Shown here piece after piece: positions 45,701-54,865 of a DNA stretch of 64,000 nucleotides (position 1 is the first letter of the stretch; each line of letters opens with the position of its first letter). Both the position numbers and the translations under genes were made by a program. The notes under the pieces were generated by a model. It was not told the origin of the DNA and did not search any database. It saw nothing but the letters and a program-made list of their open reading frames with translations. Origin of the DNA: Streptococcus sp. WM07 (lineage in GTDB: Bacteria > Bacillota > Bacilli > Lactobacillales > Streptococcaceae); the NCBI RefSeq assembly GCF_004570525.1, contig NZ_SPPZ01000002.1, positions 1-64,000 on the forward strand, written 5' to 3'.

Positions 45701-45857
45701 ATGAACAATAGTCTTGTTCTCCTATTACTGAAAAGTGAACCTCTTCTGCTAAAACTTGGAAGAGTAGTAGATCATTTTGATACCCTTGAAACTCAATTTC
45801 TCCCGCTTGATACAGTGCTTTCCCTTCTTGGCGCACCTTTCCAGGAATCATACGCAT
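42774..45857 (-). CDS. SNF2-family DNA helicase with SWIM zinc finger
   Basis: A 1027-aa protein. An N-terminal SWIM motif (C-S-C-S...C-V-H-I-A) is followed by a long middle region, then the SNF2 motor: Walker A D-D-M-G-L-G-K-T-V-Q-A-I, D-E-A-Q in L-I-L-D-E-A-Q-Y, S-G-T-P-V-E-N-R and the C-terminal helicase half (I-F-S-Q-F-V-G-M, G-V-G-L-N-L-T-G-A-D, Q-A-I-G-R-A-H-R-M-G-Q). The ATG at 45857 follows AGAGG with 8-nt spacing; the TTG at 45878 has no RBS. Function in the cell is unclear, though the location before murC is conserved. Confidence 0.93.
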   Translation of the reverse strand: MRMIPGKVRQEGKALYQAGEIEFQGYQNDLLLFQVLAEEVHFSVIGEQDYCSCSDIALLGYCVHIAAVEVFVREQEEMVSQVSPERMLAGEKSAALFSQEGERFLQEFFEARSYPTQLSLSVEGEIAYCQDGIKWTFKLRYGDSKSYIVRDIPEFLFRLEQGRGFRLNRHLAFDRLSWDFLDVASRKVLSFLVGLKQESTYSPNPYFLNDGRYLLLPLPLLDQVLPLFQELPHFQLDLGLGLLREVSFQDLEENLSPYSMELRRNHQAYTLNLEVEDFLSLYEHQLLYYQEKLFVIAYPQAQLLKHLQSHFQLLELAGDSLRFGREQLSRLFAFFERVKGLVNLRFPEGLEPRDFEISLYLDIDPLGWLISQSTYQIGDAVFTSEQEIFEAGLVLDYQQLTAYQQTLAKVNLPISMVGRRPPLSEEEILDFFDLHLPLLQDVADVRWSPTFAELRQEVALDFSIEEGQRFLEVRFSLEGVAESEIQEAIQALAVENLYKTKAGQLVRLDEKNQKQLQGLMAVEDGSWNSQEGRFQVKRQLLGRLDSVLQGATVSYSRALEELLGHLAHPETYPLVAHPILDQLRDYQRIGVAWMSMLAHYGFGGILADDMGLGKTVQAISFLVLNLKEGEKALVVTPSGLLYNWQEELRRFAPDLKVGMVYGSKKERTKTLEQDYQVYLTSYGSLRQDVQDYLTQDYKFLILDEAQYTKNQRTKVHTSLEKIKAQSIFALSGTPVENRIEEIGAIFNLVLPGLLPAKKNLLKLSVEAVVQQIRPFILRRDKQAILTELPEKSEGVYVTELLPEQKALYLAQRSQMQAELQELTEQEFRKRKVEFLAGLTRLRQICDSPALFLEDYQGQSGKLEMLKILLERAKESGQRILIFSQFVGMLDLVAQFLDREAIAYFTIKGSTPAQERQIISRAFNQGQGDVVLISLKAGGVGLNLTGADTVFLLDLWWNPAVEEQAIGRAHRMGQTNPVQVYRFITKGSIEEKIFELQEGKRNLLGTILDAGRTNEALSLEEVKEILGI

Positions 45858-45881
45858 CGTTATTTCCTCTCTTGTCAAAAA

Positions 45882-45913
45882 GAGACCCTAACTCTTGAGT
45901 TCAAGGATCTCTT
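45882..45913 (-). terminator. der terminator
   Basis: Minus-strand stem AGAGA-CC with GG-TCTCT around an inner TTGAACTCAA palindrome, followed by TTTTTG. It lies just past the der stop codon. Confidence 0.7.
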
Positions 45914-45918
45914 GATCA

Positions 45919-47229
45919 TTATTTCCGTTTTCGTGCAATCAAATGAATTGGCGTCCCTTCAAAAACAAAGGCTTTGCGAATTTGATTTTCTAAGAAGCGC
46001 AGATAAGAAAAGTGCATCAATTCTTCTTCATTGACAAAAATTACAAAGGTCGGCGGTTTGACGGCAACCTGAGTCGCATAGAAGATTTTTAGTCGTTTTC
46101 CTTTATCTGTCGGAGTTGGATTTACAGCAATCGCATCCATAATAACGTCATTCAACACAGCACTTGGAATCCGTAAGTTCTGATTTTGACTAATTTCCTT
46201 AATCATCCCTGGTAACTTGTGCAAACGCTGCTTAGTCATAGCGGACACAAAGATAATCGGAGCGTATGCAAGATACTGAAATTGATCACGGATATCTTCT
46301 TCCCAGTTTTTCAGAGTATGATTATCCTTTTCCAAGGTATCCCACTTGTTCACAACAATGATGATTCCTTTTCCTGCTTCATGGGCAAAACCAGCGATTC
46401 GTTTATCGTACTCACGAATCCCTTCCTCTGCATTTAGAACCATAAGCACAACATCCGAACGATCGATGGCCCGCATAGCCCGCATAACAGAATATTTTTC
46501 CGTATTCTCATAGACTTTACCGGACTTACGCATCCCTGCAGTGTCAATCATAGTAAATTCTTGACCCTCTGAATCCACAAAATGAGTATCAATAGCATCG
46601 CGTGTGGTTCCCGCAACTGGACTGGCAATCACACGATCCTCACCCAAAATGGCATTGATCAAGCTCGATTTTCCGACGTTTGGACGACCAATTAAGCTAA
46701 AACGAATAACATCTGATTCTTCTTCCGCATCCTCTGCTGGTAAATTTTCAATGATGGCATCCAAGACATCCCCTGTTCCAATCCCGTGCACACTGGAAAC
46801 AGGATAAAGCTCACCTAGCCCCAAAGAATAAAAATCATAGATATCATTTCGCATCTCTGGATTATCAACCTTATTGACAACTAAAATAACAGGCTTTTCA
46901 GTTTTATAGAGCATCTTGGCTACATACTCATCCGCATTGGTGATTCCTTCTTTACCCGAAACGACAAAGACAATCACATCTGCCTCATTCATAGCAATCT
47001 CAGCCTGATGCTTAATTTGTTCCATAAAAGGGGCATCAACGTCGTCTATCCCCCCAGTATCGATAATGCTAAAAGAGCGATTCAACCACTCAGCCTGAGC
47101 ATAGATTCGATCCCGAGTTACCCCTTCCACATCCTCGACAATAGAAATTCGCTCACCGGCAATCCGGTTAAAAAGCGTCGACTTCCCTACATTCGGACGA
47201 CCTACAATCGCCACTGTTGCTACTGACAT
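45919..47229 (-). CDS. der: Ribosome biogenesis GTPase Der (EngA)
   Basis: Der (436 aa) is an essential GTPase for 50S assembly. It has two G domains: [12 protein letters not shown] with D-T-G-G and N-K-V-D, and [12 protein letters not shown] with D-T-A-G and N-K-W-D, then a KH-like C-terminus. The ATG at 47229 follows AAGGAG; the longer frame from 47262 adds 11 unrelated residues. Confidence 0.97.
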   Translation of the reverse strand: MSVATVAIVGRPNVGKSTLFNRIAGERISIVEDVEGVTRDRIYAQAEWLNRSFSIIDTGGIDDVDAPFMEQIKHQAEIAMNEADVIVFVVSGKEGITNADEYVAKMLYKTEKPVILVVNKVDNPEMRNDIYDFYSLGLGELYPVSSVHGIGTGDVLDAIIENLPAEDAEEESDVIRFSLIGRPNVGKSSLINAILGEDRVIASPVAGTTRDAIDTHFVDSEGQEFTMIDTAGMRKSGKVYENTEKYSVMRAMRAIDRSDVVLMVLNAEEGIREYDKRIAGFAHEAGKGIIIVVNKWDTLEKDNHTLKNWEEDIRDQFQYLAYAPIIFVSAMTKQRLHKLPGMIKEISQNQNLRIPSAVLNDVIMDAIAVNPTPTDKGKRLKIFYATQVAVKPPTFVIFVNEEELMHFSYLRFLENQIRKAFVFEGTPIHLIARKRK

Positions 47230-47239
47230 GTTTTCTCCT

Positions 47240-48136
47240 TTACTGATTACGCCGGTTTGCACCTGGCAAATGTATTTCTTTCGCTAGATAACGTAAACGT
47301 TCCATCACACGTTGTGCCTGCCAACTCTCATCTCCCTCTTTTCCCTTGGACATGCGTTGTTGAAGATCTGAAAAAGAAAGATTGGAACTAAAGAAAGTAG
47401 GCAAGTCCTCCTGCATTCGATATTGGAGGATTACTTGTAAAACCTCATCTCGCAACCAAGATGAAAATTGCTCCGCTCCAATATCATCTATAATTAGACA
47501 AGGAGCGCCTTTAACCTCTTCAATCTGTTCACGAACAGTATTGTTTTTGAACCCACCCTTCAAATCCTGCACAAAAGTTGGAAAATGCAACATCACGGTT
47601 GAAATCCCTCTGACCATTGCTAAGTCGTTAGCAAAAGCTGCCAACAAATACGTCTTACCTATTCCAAAGTCTCCATAAAGGTAGAGCCCCTGCTTCTGAC
47701 TCGGATAGTCCACAATAAATTTAACTAATTGTTCAATTGTCATCCAACGATCATCAAAATCAAGGTCTTCAAGACTAATCCCTCTGAGACTTTCTGGTAA
47801 ATTCAGTAAACGAATACGACTCCGCATCTCCCTTTCTTTCTCAGCAGCAATGAGCGCTTCCGTTTCTTTGTAGCTCACATCCGCATAACCTTGATTCATA
47901 ACAAGGATCGGTTGATAGCCTTTGGCTAGATAGGTCTCCTCGCCATTTTTAAACTGGTCACGCTCACTGATAAACTGACTAAATTTAGAGATAGATTTCT
48001 TGATTTCTGCCGAATTCAACTGGTGTTCCTGAATAAAGGTAGCTACGTCTTTATCCTGCATGATTTCTTCAACCAATTGTTGGTAATCAAACCTTCCCTG
48101 CGCTCTTCCTTCCAGGGCCTTATTTACTGATTCCAT
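47240..48136 (-). CDS. dnaI: Primosomal protein DnaI
   Basis: DnaI (298 aa) loads the replicative helicase. The N-terminal helicase-binding part (about 1-130) has no zinc cysteines visible, though the family often has some. The C-terminal AAA+ ATPase has Walker [11 protein letters not shown] and Walker [10 protein letters not shown], with F-F-S-S-N-L-S-F as sensor. It starts one base after dnaB ends. Confidence 0.95.
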   Translation of the reverse strand: MESVNKALEGRAQGRFDYQQLVEEIMQDKDVATFIQEHQLNSAEIKKSISKFSQFISERDQFKNGEETYLAKGYQPILVMNQGYADVSYKETEALIAAEKEREMRSRIRLLNLPESLRGISLEDLDFDDRWMTIEQLVKFIVDYPSQKQGLYLYGDFGIGKTYLLAAFANDLAMVRGISTVMLHFPTFVQDLKGGFKNNTVREQIEEVKGAPCLIIDDIGAEQFSSWLRDEVLQVILQYRMQEDLPTFFSSNLSFSDLQQRMSKGKEGDESWQAQRVMERLRYLAKEIHLPGANRRNQ

Positions 48137-49315
48137 CTAGTTTCCTTCCCCTTTTAATTGTTGGAATAGACGCTTATGTTTCGCTTCACGAGCCTGCATC
48201 TCTTCGGGAGTCGTTTGATCCACATAATCCTTTTGACTCCATTCTGGAACATTCGATTGTTGCGGTTTCGTCTGTCTTCTTCCTTGAGCTTTGAAAGAGG
48301 CTTTCGGAGAGGATTGACTCTTTTCTTCCCTTTTTTTACGAACTCGAAGTATCGCTTCTTCTGCACTCACAATCCCTTGTTTCTTAAAATCCTCTGCAAC
48401 TCTCAAGACATACCGCTCATTAATATGTAAGCTAGTATCTCGATTATAAGCCAACAGTAATAGAATGCTAATAACCTCATCTAAAAAACCTTGTTTTTGC
48501 AGACTTACAATAAGTTCCTGTTCCTTGTCATTGACCTGACTTCCTCTGGTATCCTTTAGTTGGCTTAGAAACTCCAAAGCTGATTGTGATTTACTCTCAC
48601 TCAAGAAAAATGATTCCTCAGGACTGAAGTTAGCAGAGATTGCCGTTTGTTTTAACTTAGCCTCCATTCGCTTGACGGAGATTCGACCTTGGACAGCGGT
48701 TGCTTCAGCTAATTGATACAGATGGTTCCAGTTCAAATGATACTGCCTTGCATACAGCTCCAAAGCCAAGATATCCGTGTCTTTATCCTCATAGCTCAAC
48801 TGGCCTTTTTCCATGCGAACCTGAAAAGTTTCCTGATCAAAATAATTGGGCTTAGGTTTTACTGGTTGGTCTTCTACCAAAAGACCATTAAAGAATTTAC
48901 CCGTATCAACTTCCTGTTTTTGCCCTTGCGGCTTAGCGGGTTCAAGTGCCTTTAGAGCGACTTCACCAATTTTAGTTTTTAACAAGGAACGCAACACATT
49001 ATCTTGGAAAAAATCATCTCCCCCAAGGGGAGCTCGCAGATAAAGATAGGTCGTATCCGTTTGGTAACGATCGACCAATTTAACCGCCTGCAAAAGCTCA
49101 AGCGCCTGATTAAAACGTTCTGGACCAAATTGTAGATGATTTAAGACTTGGGAAACTTGCGTCTGACTGCGTCCATCATCCCAAAAACTTAGAAGATAGT
49201 GATACAGAGCAAAGGCATCCGAACCGATGATTGGATAGTAATAAACCAATAGAGCCGTGCTATCTTTCTGAAGAACTCTACCTTGTCCATAAAAGAAATA
49301 ATCATTCGGCCTCAC
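48137..49315 (-). CDS. dnaB: Replication initiation and membrane attachment protein DnaB
   Basis: A 392-aa primosome protein of the Firmicute DnaB/DnaD type, distinct from the helicase. R-P-N-D-Y-F-F-Y opens the protein and a DnaB/DnaD helical domain lies at about 300-355 (L-A-Y-N-R-D-T-S-L-H-I-N). The GTG start at 49315 follows AAGGAG with 6-nt spacing and lies inside the last codons of nrdR. A longer frame to 49357 has no family similarity. Confidence 0.93.
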   Translation of the reverse strand: MRPNDYFFYGQGRVLQKDSTALLVYYYPIIGSDAFALYHYLLSFWDDGRSQTQVSQVLNHLQFGPERFNQALELLQAVKLVDRYQTDTTYLYLRAPLGGDDFFQDNVLRSLLKTKIGEVALKALEPAKPQGQKQEVDTGKFFNGLLVEDQPVKPKPNYFDQETFQVRMEKGQLSYEDKDTDILALELYARQYHLNWNHLYQLAEATAVQGRISVKRMEAKLKQTAISANFSPEESFFLSESKSQSALEFLSQLKDTRGSQVNDKEQELIVSLQKQGFLDEVISILLLLAYNRDTSLHINERYVLRVAEDFKKQGIVSAEEAILRVRKKREEKSQSSPKASFKAQGRRQTKPQQSNVPEWSQKDYVDQTTPEEMQAREAKHKRLFQQLKGEGN

Positions 49316-49775
49316 TATCTTCTCCTTTCTTCCGGAATTGTCGTAACAGTTCTTCAACTTCGCTCAATTCATTAAAGCGCTTATAGACACTGGCAAATCG
49401 AAAATAAGCAATCGGATCTAACTCAGATAAAGCCTCTAGCACATGGTCTCCGACTTTATCTGAAGTGACTTCACCACTCGATGTATTCCGCAAAGTCGTC
49501 TCAACCTGTTTCACCAACTCCTTAATTTGCTCCGGTGTAACAGGGCGTTTTTCAGCAGATTGGAAAATACCATTATAAATTTTAGAAGGTTCAAAATTTT
49601 CACGACGTCCGTCTTTTTTGATGACAACTAAAGCCTTGGTTTCAATCCGTTCATAGGTTGTATAGCGATGTTGACAATTTTCACAAATACGTCTACGCCG
49701 AATGGCAACTCCTTGTTCAACTTGTCGGCTATCAATCACCTTCGTTTGATCACTTTGACATTCAGGACAACGCAT
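49302..49775 (-). CDS. nrdR: Transcriptional repressor NrdR
   Basis: NrdR (157 aa) represses ribonucleotide reductase genes in response to ATP/dATP. The zinc ribbon uses C-P-E-C and C-E-N-C; an ATP-cone follows (V-V-I-K-K-D-G-R-R-E-N-F) and A-Y-F-R-F-A-S-V-Y lies near the end. It leads nrdR-dnaB-dnaI-der, as elsewhere in streptococci. An extended -10 promoter (TGG-TATAAT, complement of 49803-49808) lies upstream. Confidence 0.97.
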   Translation of the reverse strand: MRCPECQSDQTKVIDSRQVEQGVAIRRRRICENCQHRYTTYERIETKALVVIKKDGRRENFEPSKIYNGIFQSAEKRPVTPEQIKELVKQVETTLRNTSSGEVTSDKVGDHVLEALSELDPIAYFRFASVYKRFNELSEVEELLRQFRKKGEDSEAE

Positions 49776-49802
49776 GATTCACCTCCAACGATTCAATACT
49801 TC

Positions 49803-49811
49803 ATTATACCA
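49803..49811 (-). promoter_or_regulatory. Extended -10 promoter of nrdR-dnaB-dnaI
   Basis: TGG-TATAAT on the minus strand, about 28 bp before the nrdR ATG. The -35 is poor. Confidence 0.6.
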
Positions 49812-49856
49812 TGCCAAACACCGTATTCGTAAAAAATCGGCAAAAAGCACCTTTTC

Positions 49857-50046
49857 TTACTCCCAGACTTGGCATTCCCGATAGCTCTGCTTGCCACATA
49901 TAACTAAAGTAAAAAGCCAGATCGAGCGATCTGACCTTGTACTAATTGGACGCGGATAGGAACCACCAGCCCCTAACATCTCAGAGAGCAGACGATTGCT
50001 CCTCTCAAACTTCCATCTGTTATTTGGAACAAAAATAGACTTCCCT
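49857..50046 (-). other. Non-coding stretch with palindromic stems after the hydratase gene
   Basis: No credible gene. The minus strand carries two stems: GAGAGGAGCA...TGCTCTC (within 49981-50015) and an 8-bp stem TCAGATCG-CT-CGATCTGG (about 49913-49931) followed by CTTTTTACTTT, a likely terminator for the hydratase gene. A 65-codon frame covers it but shows no protein-like features. Confidence 0.5.
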
Positions 50047-50868
50047 TTAATCAACCACGGTTAATTCTAAACTGCCAACTCCACTTCCATATTCAACTCT
50101 GTATACTCCGACCTCCAAGTGTGGTGGGATTACAAAGGTACCGCTAGAAACTTGTTGCCCCTTTTTAAAGGTTTTACCATGACTCGCCAATTTTTGAACC
50201 AACCATTGAACTGAATGCAGTGGATTCCCTAATACTTGTGAAGAGACTCCTTGATCCAGTACTTGACCATCTTTGGACAAGACACCTGAAATAGCTGCCA
50301 AATCCTCAACGGTATAGTTTCCCTTTAAATCTTGCTCCTGTCCATAGACAATCCGCCCCGCTACTGCAGAATCTGAAACTACGAGATACTTATTTAATTT
50401 TGGAAACCAATCCTTAAACCGAGCATCTGGCACTTCAATTCCAGGAGCAATCGTCAATTTCCCCAATAAATCCTCTAGGCTGTCTTCCAGAGATAGATCC
50501 TCCTTGGCCCGGAAAACTAATTCAATTTCGATGAGTGGCTCCATTAACGCACTAAGAGACACTTCAGCAGGTCCTTGGATAAATTGAGAGGTCGTTTCCT
50601 GCCCATAGAACGGTTCTGTTGAATTGAACATTCGTTGTGTCTCTTCACTAGTCAGACTAACCTTGTAGCCTTGGACTTCCTCACCTCTCTGAGCCACGAA
50701 AGCATCTTGGATTTGATAAGCTGTATCAATATCTTCAACAACACCATCCAATTCACTCATAGCCAAGGGAGCGCGTTGATCCAAAGCCTTAAACAACTTT
50801 TCCGATACCTCTGCAACTAGATGTTCCTTTTGATCCATAGACAAACACTCCATTTCCTTTTTAGTCAT
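50047..50868 (-). CDS. Fumarylacetoacetate hydrolase-fold protein, 2-keto-4-pentenoate hydratase-like
   Basis: A 273-aa protein of the FAH superfamily. G-Y-K-V-S-L-T-S-E-E-T-Q, M-E-P-L-I-E-I-E-L-V-F (metal-binding acidic block) and V-A-P/I-A-P-G-I-E-V-P-D-A-R are like MhpD-type hydratases of aromatic meta-cleavage. No other pathway gene is near, so the substrate is unclear; a decarboxylase is also possible. The ATG at 50868 is chosen over an ATA-like upstream frame; AAAAGGAG lies 11 nt before it, a little far. Confidence 0.82.
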   Translation of the reverse strand: MTKKEMECLSMDQKEHLVAEVSEKLFKALDQRAPLAMSELDGVVEDIDTAYQIQDAFVAQRGEEVQGYKVSLTSEETQRMFNSTEPFYGQETTSQFIQGPAEVSLSALMEPLIEIELVFRAKEDLSLEDSLEDLLGKLTIAPGIEVPDARFKDWFPKLNKYLVVSDSAVAGRIVYGQEQDLKGNYTVEDLAAISGVLSKDGQVLDQGVSSQVLGNPLHSVQWLVQKLASHGKTFKKGQQVSSGTFVIPPHLEVGVYRVEYGSGVGSLELTVVD

Positions 50869-50930
50869 TATAGGAAATTCTCCTTTTAAAATCAATATAT
50901 TTTCTGAAAATTTTTTATTTTTTGTAAAAA

Positions 50931-50960
50931 GAAAAAGCAGCTAGTTAGAAAGCTAGCTAC
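50931..50960 (-). terminator. Terminator of the EEP nuclease gene
   Basis: GTAGCTAG pairs with CTAGCTGC (50953-50960 with 50937-50944) and is followed by TTTTTC on the minus strand. Confidence 0.8.
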
Positions 50961-50982
50961 TTTGGAGTAAAAACTAGATCAT

Positions 50983-51801
50983 TCAAACAAGGCAGGCAAA
51001 CACTTCCAAGCCAAAATGATCACTAACAATCGGGCTGCTCTTGCCATCAAAGATGACAGCCGAACGATCCACCTTCCAATCGTTGGATAAGAAAGCAAAA
51101 TCGATTCGCAGTGGCGGTGTTTTAGCCTCCCAGCCATCAATATGGCCACCCATAGTAAATTCACCCGAAACTTCTTGAGCTACTAGATGACTATCTTGAA
51201 GTTTTAATGGACTGGCTAAAATATGACTGTGCCCCTCTTGACCAGCAGGATTATTAAAGTCTCCCATCAATACAAGTGGATAACGACTTGATTCCAACTC
51301 CTGCTCTAAACGCTGCCACTCCGCTTGGAAACCTTTATTCCACCAAGATAAATGAACACTGGCAACTTGAATTGTTTGCCCATCGACTACCGTCTCAGCT
51401 AGTAAAACTTGACGACGACGGTAGTCGGTTGGATCATCACTATCTGAAACCAATAATTCCCTAGCTTCAAGCGGCTCCTTCGATAAGATCGCAACACCTT
51501 CGTGATAACGATCATAACCAATATGATTATAAGCCCAACTCCAGTAATAAGTTAAACCAACTTTTTCCAATTCTCCTACAAGAACATGGGCAAAATGATC
51601 GTCATGAATAGCAAGAAGTGGCTGAGCCACCTCGTAGCCCGCCACTTCTTCCGCAGGGGAAGAGTTAATCTCCTGATTAACTTCTTGCAAACAAATGACA
51701 TCATATTCCTCACGAACAATTTGCTGAACCAGATCCGCCAGTTTTTGTTCTGGCTCTTCCTCCATCCAAGAATGGGTGTTCAAGGTTAAGAATTTCGCCA
51801 T
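50983..51801 (-). CDS. Endonuclease/exonuclease/phosphatase family protein
   Basis: A 272-aa EEP-fold protein. L-N-T-H-S-W, V-I-C-L-Q-E-V-N-Q-E (metal Glu), V-H-L-S-W-W-N-K-G-F, M-G-D-F-N-N-P-A and S-D-H-F-G-L make up the catalytic set. No signal peptide is seen, so it acts inside the cell. It may be a nuclease or a phosphodiesterase. It lies between ptsG and the hydratase. Confidence 0.9.
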   Translation of the reverse strand: MAKFLTLNTHSWMEEEPEQKLADLVQQIVREEYDVICLQEVNQEINSSPAEEVAGYEVAQPLLAIHDDHFAHVLVGELEKVGLTYYWSWAYNHIGYDRYHEGVAILSKEPLEARELLVSDSDDPTDYRRRQVLLAETVVDGQTIQVASVHLSWWNKGFQAEWQRLEQELESSRYPLVLMGDFNNPAGQEGHSHILASPLKLQDSHLVAQEVSGEFTMGGHIDGWEAKTPPLRIDFAFLSNDWKVDRSAVIFDGKSSPIVSDHFGLEVFACLV

Positions 51802-51825
51802 TTTTTCCCTTTTCTATTTAACATC

Positions 51826-54018
51826 TTAAAGTTCTACGCTTGCTACTGTATCATCCTTGGTTCCTTGACCAAGTTTGGTTACAGACACACTTTGAACAAA
51901 GTCTTGATTTGTAAAGACAACAATAGTTGTTGTTTCACGACCAGCTTCACGGATAGCATCCAAATCAGCTGTTACCAAGCGATCTCCACGGACAACTTTT
52001 TGACCTTCGGTTACATGAACTGTAAATGGTTTACCTTCCAAACTTACAGTATCCAAACCAATGTGAATCAAAATTTCAAGACCTTCTTCAGTCAAGAGTC
52101 CAAGAGCGTGTTTTGTTGGGAAAATGCTCGTTACAGTTGCATCTACTGGTGCATAGAATTCACCAGCACTTGGTTCAACCGCAAAGCCATCACCCATCAT
52201 TTTTTGCGAGAATACTGGATCTGAAACAGAAGCCAATTCCACAACGTTACCATCTGCAACACTTGCAATTTCAACAGCTTTACCTTGAGGTGCTGAAGAT
52301 TCCGCAGGTGCATCATCAAAGACTGTCATGACAGTTTGAGGGATAACTTCACCTGAGTCCAATAAATCTTGGATATCTGACTTCAAGACATCTGCTTTTG
52401 GTCCATAGATAGCTTGAACTCCAGAGTCTTTCATAACAAGACCCATAGCTCCTTCTTTTTTCCACAAGTCCTCAGATCCAACTTTATCTGGGTCTTTAAC
52501 CGTAACACGAAGGCGAGTCATACATGCATCTACATCAGCAATGTTACTTGCTCCACCAAGAAGATTGATAATATTCACCGCTTGTGAAGGTACTGCTACT
52601 TTACCATCAGCAGAACCCGCTTCAGCTGAGTTCGATGCCCCCATACCTTCTTCATAGTTTCCATTACGTCCTGGAGTTGCATAGTTAAATTTGCGAATCA
52701 TGAAATCTGCTACAAAATACATAACAAGTCCAAAGAGAGCTGTTACCCAAACAAAGTTCAGAATATCCATACCTAGGCCTGCATTGATTGCTAGAGGTGT
52801 ACGAGTCAAAAATTCGATACTTCCGAATGAGTGCATCCGCAAGTTAACGATATCTGCCATACCAAAAGCAAGTCCTTGGATCAGAGCATACACAACGTAA
52901 AGTGGCATAGCCACGAACATAAACATGTACTCAACAGGCTCAGTAACACCAGTTAAAAATACCGCTAGAGCTGTTGCTGTCAACATTCCTTTGTATTTAT
53001 CTTTTTTGTCAGCATCCACATTTTTGTAGATTGCAAATACGATACCCATCAAGATACCCATCGAACCAATCATTTGTCCTACTTTAAAACGTGCAGGTGT
53101 GACTGTTTCTAGAAGGTTATTGTAAGCCGTTGTATCTCCAGCAGCTTTTAGGTTTGTCAAGTCCGTAACCCAAGCCAACCAAAGTGGATCTTGTCCAAAT
53201 ACTGTTTGACCAGCTGTTGCACCCGTCATAATTTCGTAAGTACCACCTAAAGCCGTGTAGTTGATTGGAATCGTCAACATGTGGTGAAGACCAAATGGCA
53301 ATAGGAGACGCTCCAAGGTACCAAAGAGGAATGGTGCGATAATTGGTGCATTTTCTTGTGAATTCGCAATCCAAACACCAAAAGCATTGATACCAGACTG
53401 AATGACTGGCCATACAACAGATAAAATAATGGCTACAATAACGGAACGAAGGATAACTACAAATGGTACGAAACGTTTTCCGTTAAAGAAAGAAAGAGCA
53501 TCTGGAAGTTTGCGGTAATTGTAATACTTGTTATAAGCAGTTGCTCCAACAAATCCAGCAATAATACCAACAAATACCCCCATGTTCAAGGCTGGTGCTT
53601 CAAGAACACTTACAAAGTAATCTGATACTTTAATGGTTGAACCAAGAAGTGTTTGAACCGTTGCATCTGGATCCTTTAGCATATCTCCGTTAACACCAAG
53701 AATAACCCCTGTTAAACGGTTCAAAAGAATAAAGGATAGACCAGCTGCAAAAGCACCACCAGCACGTTCCTTAGCCCAGCTACCACCGATAGCAAGAGCA
53801 AAGAGGATGTGGAGGTTTCCGATAACACCCCAACCAATTTGCTCAAGAACGCTACCAATCATCACCAAGGCGCCAACCTCAGGTCCCAACATTGGAATAG
53901 ACTTACCAATGGAGATCATCAAACCGGCTGCTGGCATAACAGCGATAACCACCATCAGAGCTTTACCGAATTTTTGCCAGAATTCAAAGCTCGTTAGATT
54001 TTTGAATGTATCTTTCAT
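51826..54018 (-). CDS. ptsG: Glucose-specific PTS EIICBA (PtsG type)
   Basis: A 730-aa sugar permease. The EIIC domain (about 1-430) has about ten helices with G-L-H-H-M-L-T-I-P and the sugar-site segment G-V-T-E-P-V-E-Y-M-F. The EIIB domain holds its phospho-cysteine in A-D-V-D-A-C-M-T-R-L-R-V. The EIIA domain (from about 585) has H-I-G-L-D-T-V as phospho-histidine site. The second ATG (54018) suits the AGGAG spacing better than the first (54021). A cre-like site covers its promoter. Sugar may be glucose or a related hexose. Confidence 0.93.
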   Translation of the reverse strand: MKDTFKNLTSFEFWQKFGKALMVVIAVMPAAGLMISIGKSIPMLGPEVGALVMIGSVLEQIGWGVIGNLHILFALAIGGSWAKERAGGAFAAGLSFILLNRLTGVILGVNGDMLKDPDATVQTLLGSTIKVSDYFVSVLEAPALNMGVFVGIIAGFVGATAYNKYYNYRKLPDALSFFNGKRFVPFVVILRSVIVAIILSVVWPVIQSGINAFGVWIANSQENAPIIAPFLFGTLERLLLPFGLHHMLTIPINYTALGGTYEIMTGATAGQTVFGQDPLWLAWVTDLTNLKAAGDTTAYNNLLETVTPARFKVGQMIGSMGILMGIVFAIYKNVDADKKDKYKGMLTATALAVFLTGVTEPVEYMFMFVAMPLYVVYALIQGLAFGMADIVNLRMHSFGSIEFLTRTPLAINAGLGMDILNFVWVTALFGLVMYFVADFMIRKFNYATPGRNGNYEEGMGASNSAEAGSADGKVAVPSQAVNIINLLGGASNIADVDACMTRLRVTVKDPDKVGSEDLWKKEGAMGLVMKDSGVQAIYGPKADVLKSDIQDLLDSGEVIPQTVMTVFDDAPAESSAPQGKAVEIASVADGNVVELASVSDPVFSQKMMGDGFAVEPSAGEFYAPVDATVTSIFPTKHALGLLTEEGLEILIHIGLDTVSLEGKPFTVHVTEGQKVVRGDRLVTADLDAIREAGRETTTIVVFTNQDFVQSVSVTKLGQGTKDDTVASVEL

Positions 54019-54079
54019 CATTCATCTCCTCATATATTTAATATCTTCACGATAGGCAATCGTTTGACTTACAAGAAAT

Positions 54080-54117
54080 ATTATACAGCATTCCCGAACC
54101 CTTGTAAAGGTTTTCAA
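54080..54117 (-). promoter_or_regulatory. ptsG promoter with cre-like site
   Basis: -35 TTTACA (complement of 54103-54108), 17-nt spacer, -10 TATAAT (complement of 54080-54085) with upstream TG. A cre-like 16-mer (complement of 54102-54117, TTGAAAACCTTTACAA) fits WWGAAARCGYTTTCWW at 14 of 16 positions and covers the -35. Confidence 0.75.
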
Positions 54118-54130
54118 AAAGTTTTTGTCT

Positions 54131-54162
54131 AAAAAGGTTGAAGTATAAACCTCAACCTTTTT
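54131..54162 (-). terminator. ritR terminator
   Basis: An 11-bp perfect stem (54131-54141 with 54152-54162) with A and T runs on both sides, touching the ritR stop codon. Confidence 0.88.
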
Positions 54163-54856
54163 AACTTAAATCTCTCATTTTGTAACCGACACCACGAACT
54201 GTTTCAATATAACTAGCTTGACCTTCTAGATCAATTTTTCCTCGTAGATAACGGATATAGACATCCACAATATTCGTTTCTCCTGGATTCTCATATTTCC
54301 AAATACTCTCCAGAAGTTCTTCCCGGCTTAGAGCAGTTGGACTGCTCATTAAGGTAACTAACAGATCATATTCACGTCGGGTCAACGCTAGCGGCTCCCC
54401 ATTACGGTAAACCAAATGATTAGCCAGATCTACCTTGAGATGGCGGTGCTTGGCTATTTTTTTCATTTGACTACAGTGTTGATCAATAAAATCACGCCCT
54501 CTAAAAATCGACGCAATCTGTTCTAATAAAACAGGAGCCACAAAGGGTTTGACAGCTGCTACCACAGCATAGCGTTGAATCAACTCCTCCTGCTGCCTCA
54601 ATTCATCCGGAGTAGCCAGGGCAATAATCACTGCTCCAGGCCGAACCTTCTCCAACTCCTGTAAAAAAACTTGATTGGCTTCAATCCCAGCCTGAACGTC
54701 AAACAAAAAGAGATCAATTTCAGTTGAGGTCGCCAGGGTAAAAACTTCCTGGTGATGTTGAAACCAGTGGACTTCATACCCTGTCGACTCCAGCTCAAGG
54801 GTGAGGAAACGAGCCAAATGACTTTCCTGCTCAATGATTACTATACGTTTCCCCAT
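54161..54856 (-). CDS. ritR: Orphan OmpR-type response regulator RitR
   Basis: A 231-aa regulator with a receiver domain (about 1-118) and a winged-helix domain (about 135-230, L-T-R-R-E-Y-D-L-L and Y-I-R-Y-L-R-G-K-I-D). F-R-G-R-D-F-I-D-Q-H-C-S-Q-M and location beside gnd identify RitR, which controls iron uptake in the pneumococcus. Cys128, the redox switch residue there, is conserved at the same number. Pneumococcal RitR has Asn at 53; here Asp53 and Lys103 are present, so phosphorylation may still be possible. No histidine kinase is adjacent. Confidence 0.93.
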   Translation of the reverse strand: MGKRIVIIEQESHLARFLTLELESTGYEVHWFQHHQEVFTLATSTEIDLFLFDVQAGIEANQVFLQELEKVRPGAVIIALATPDELRQQEELIQRYAVVAAVKPFVAPVLLEQIASIFRGRDFIDQHCSQMKKIAKHRHLKVDLANHLVYRNGEPLALTRREYDLLVTLMSSPTALSREELLESIWKYENPGETNIVDVYIRYLRGKIDLEGQASYIETVRGVGYKMRDLS

Positions 54857-54865
54857 AGTTTCTCC

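Noticed and set aside
49857..50054. A 65-codon minus-strand frame after the hydratase gene
   Set aside because: It covers a palindromic terminator and has no RBS or domain; treated as non-coding.
50047..50868. Aromatic degradation pathway
   Set aside because: Only one hydratase-like gene is present; no ring-cleavage or other pathway gene is near.
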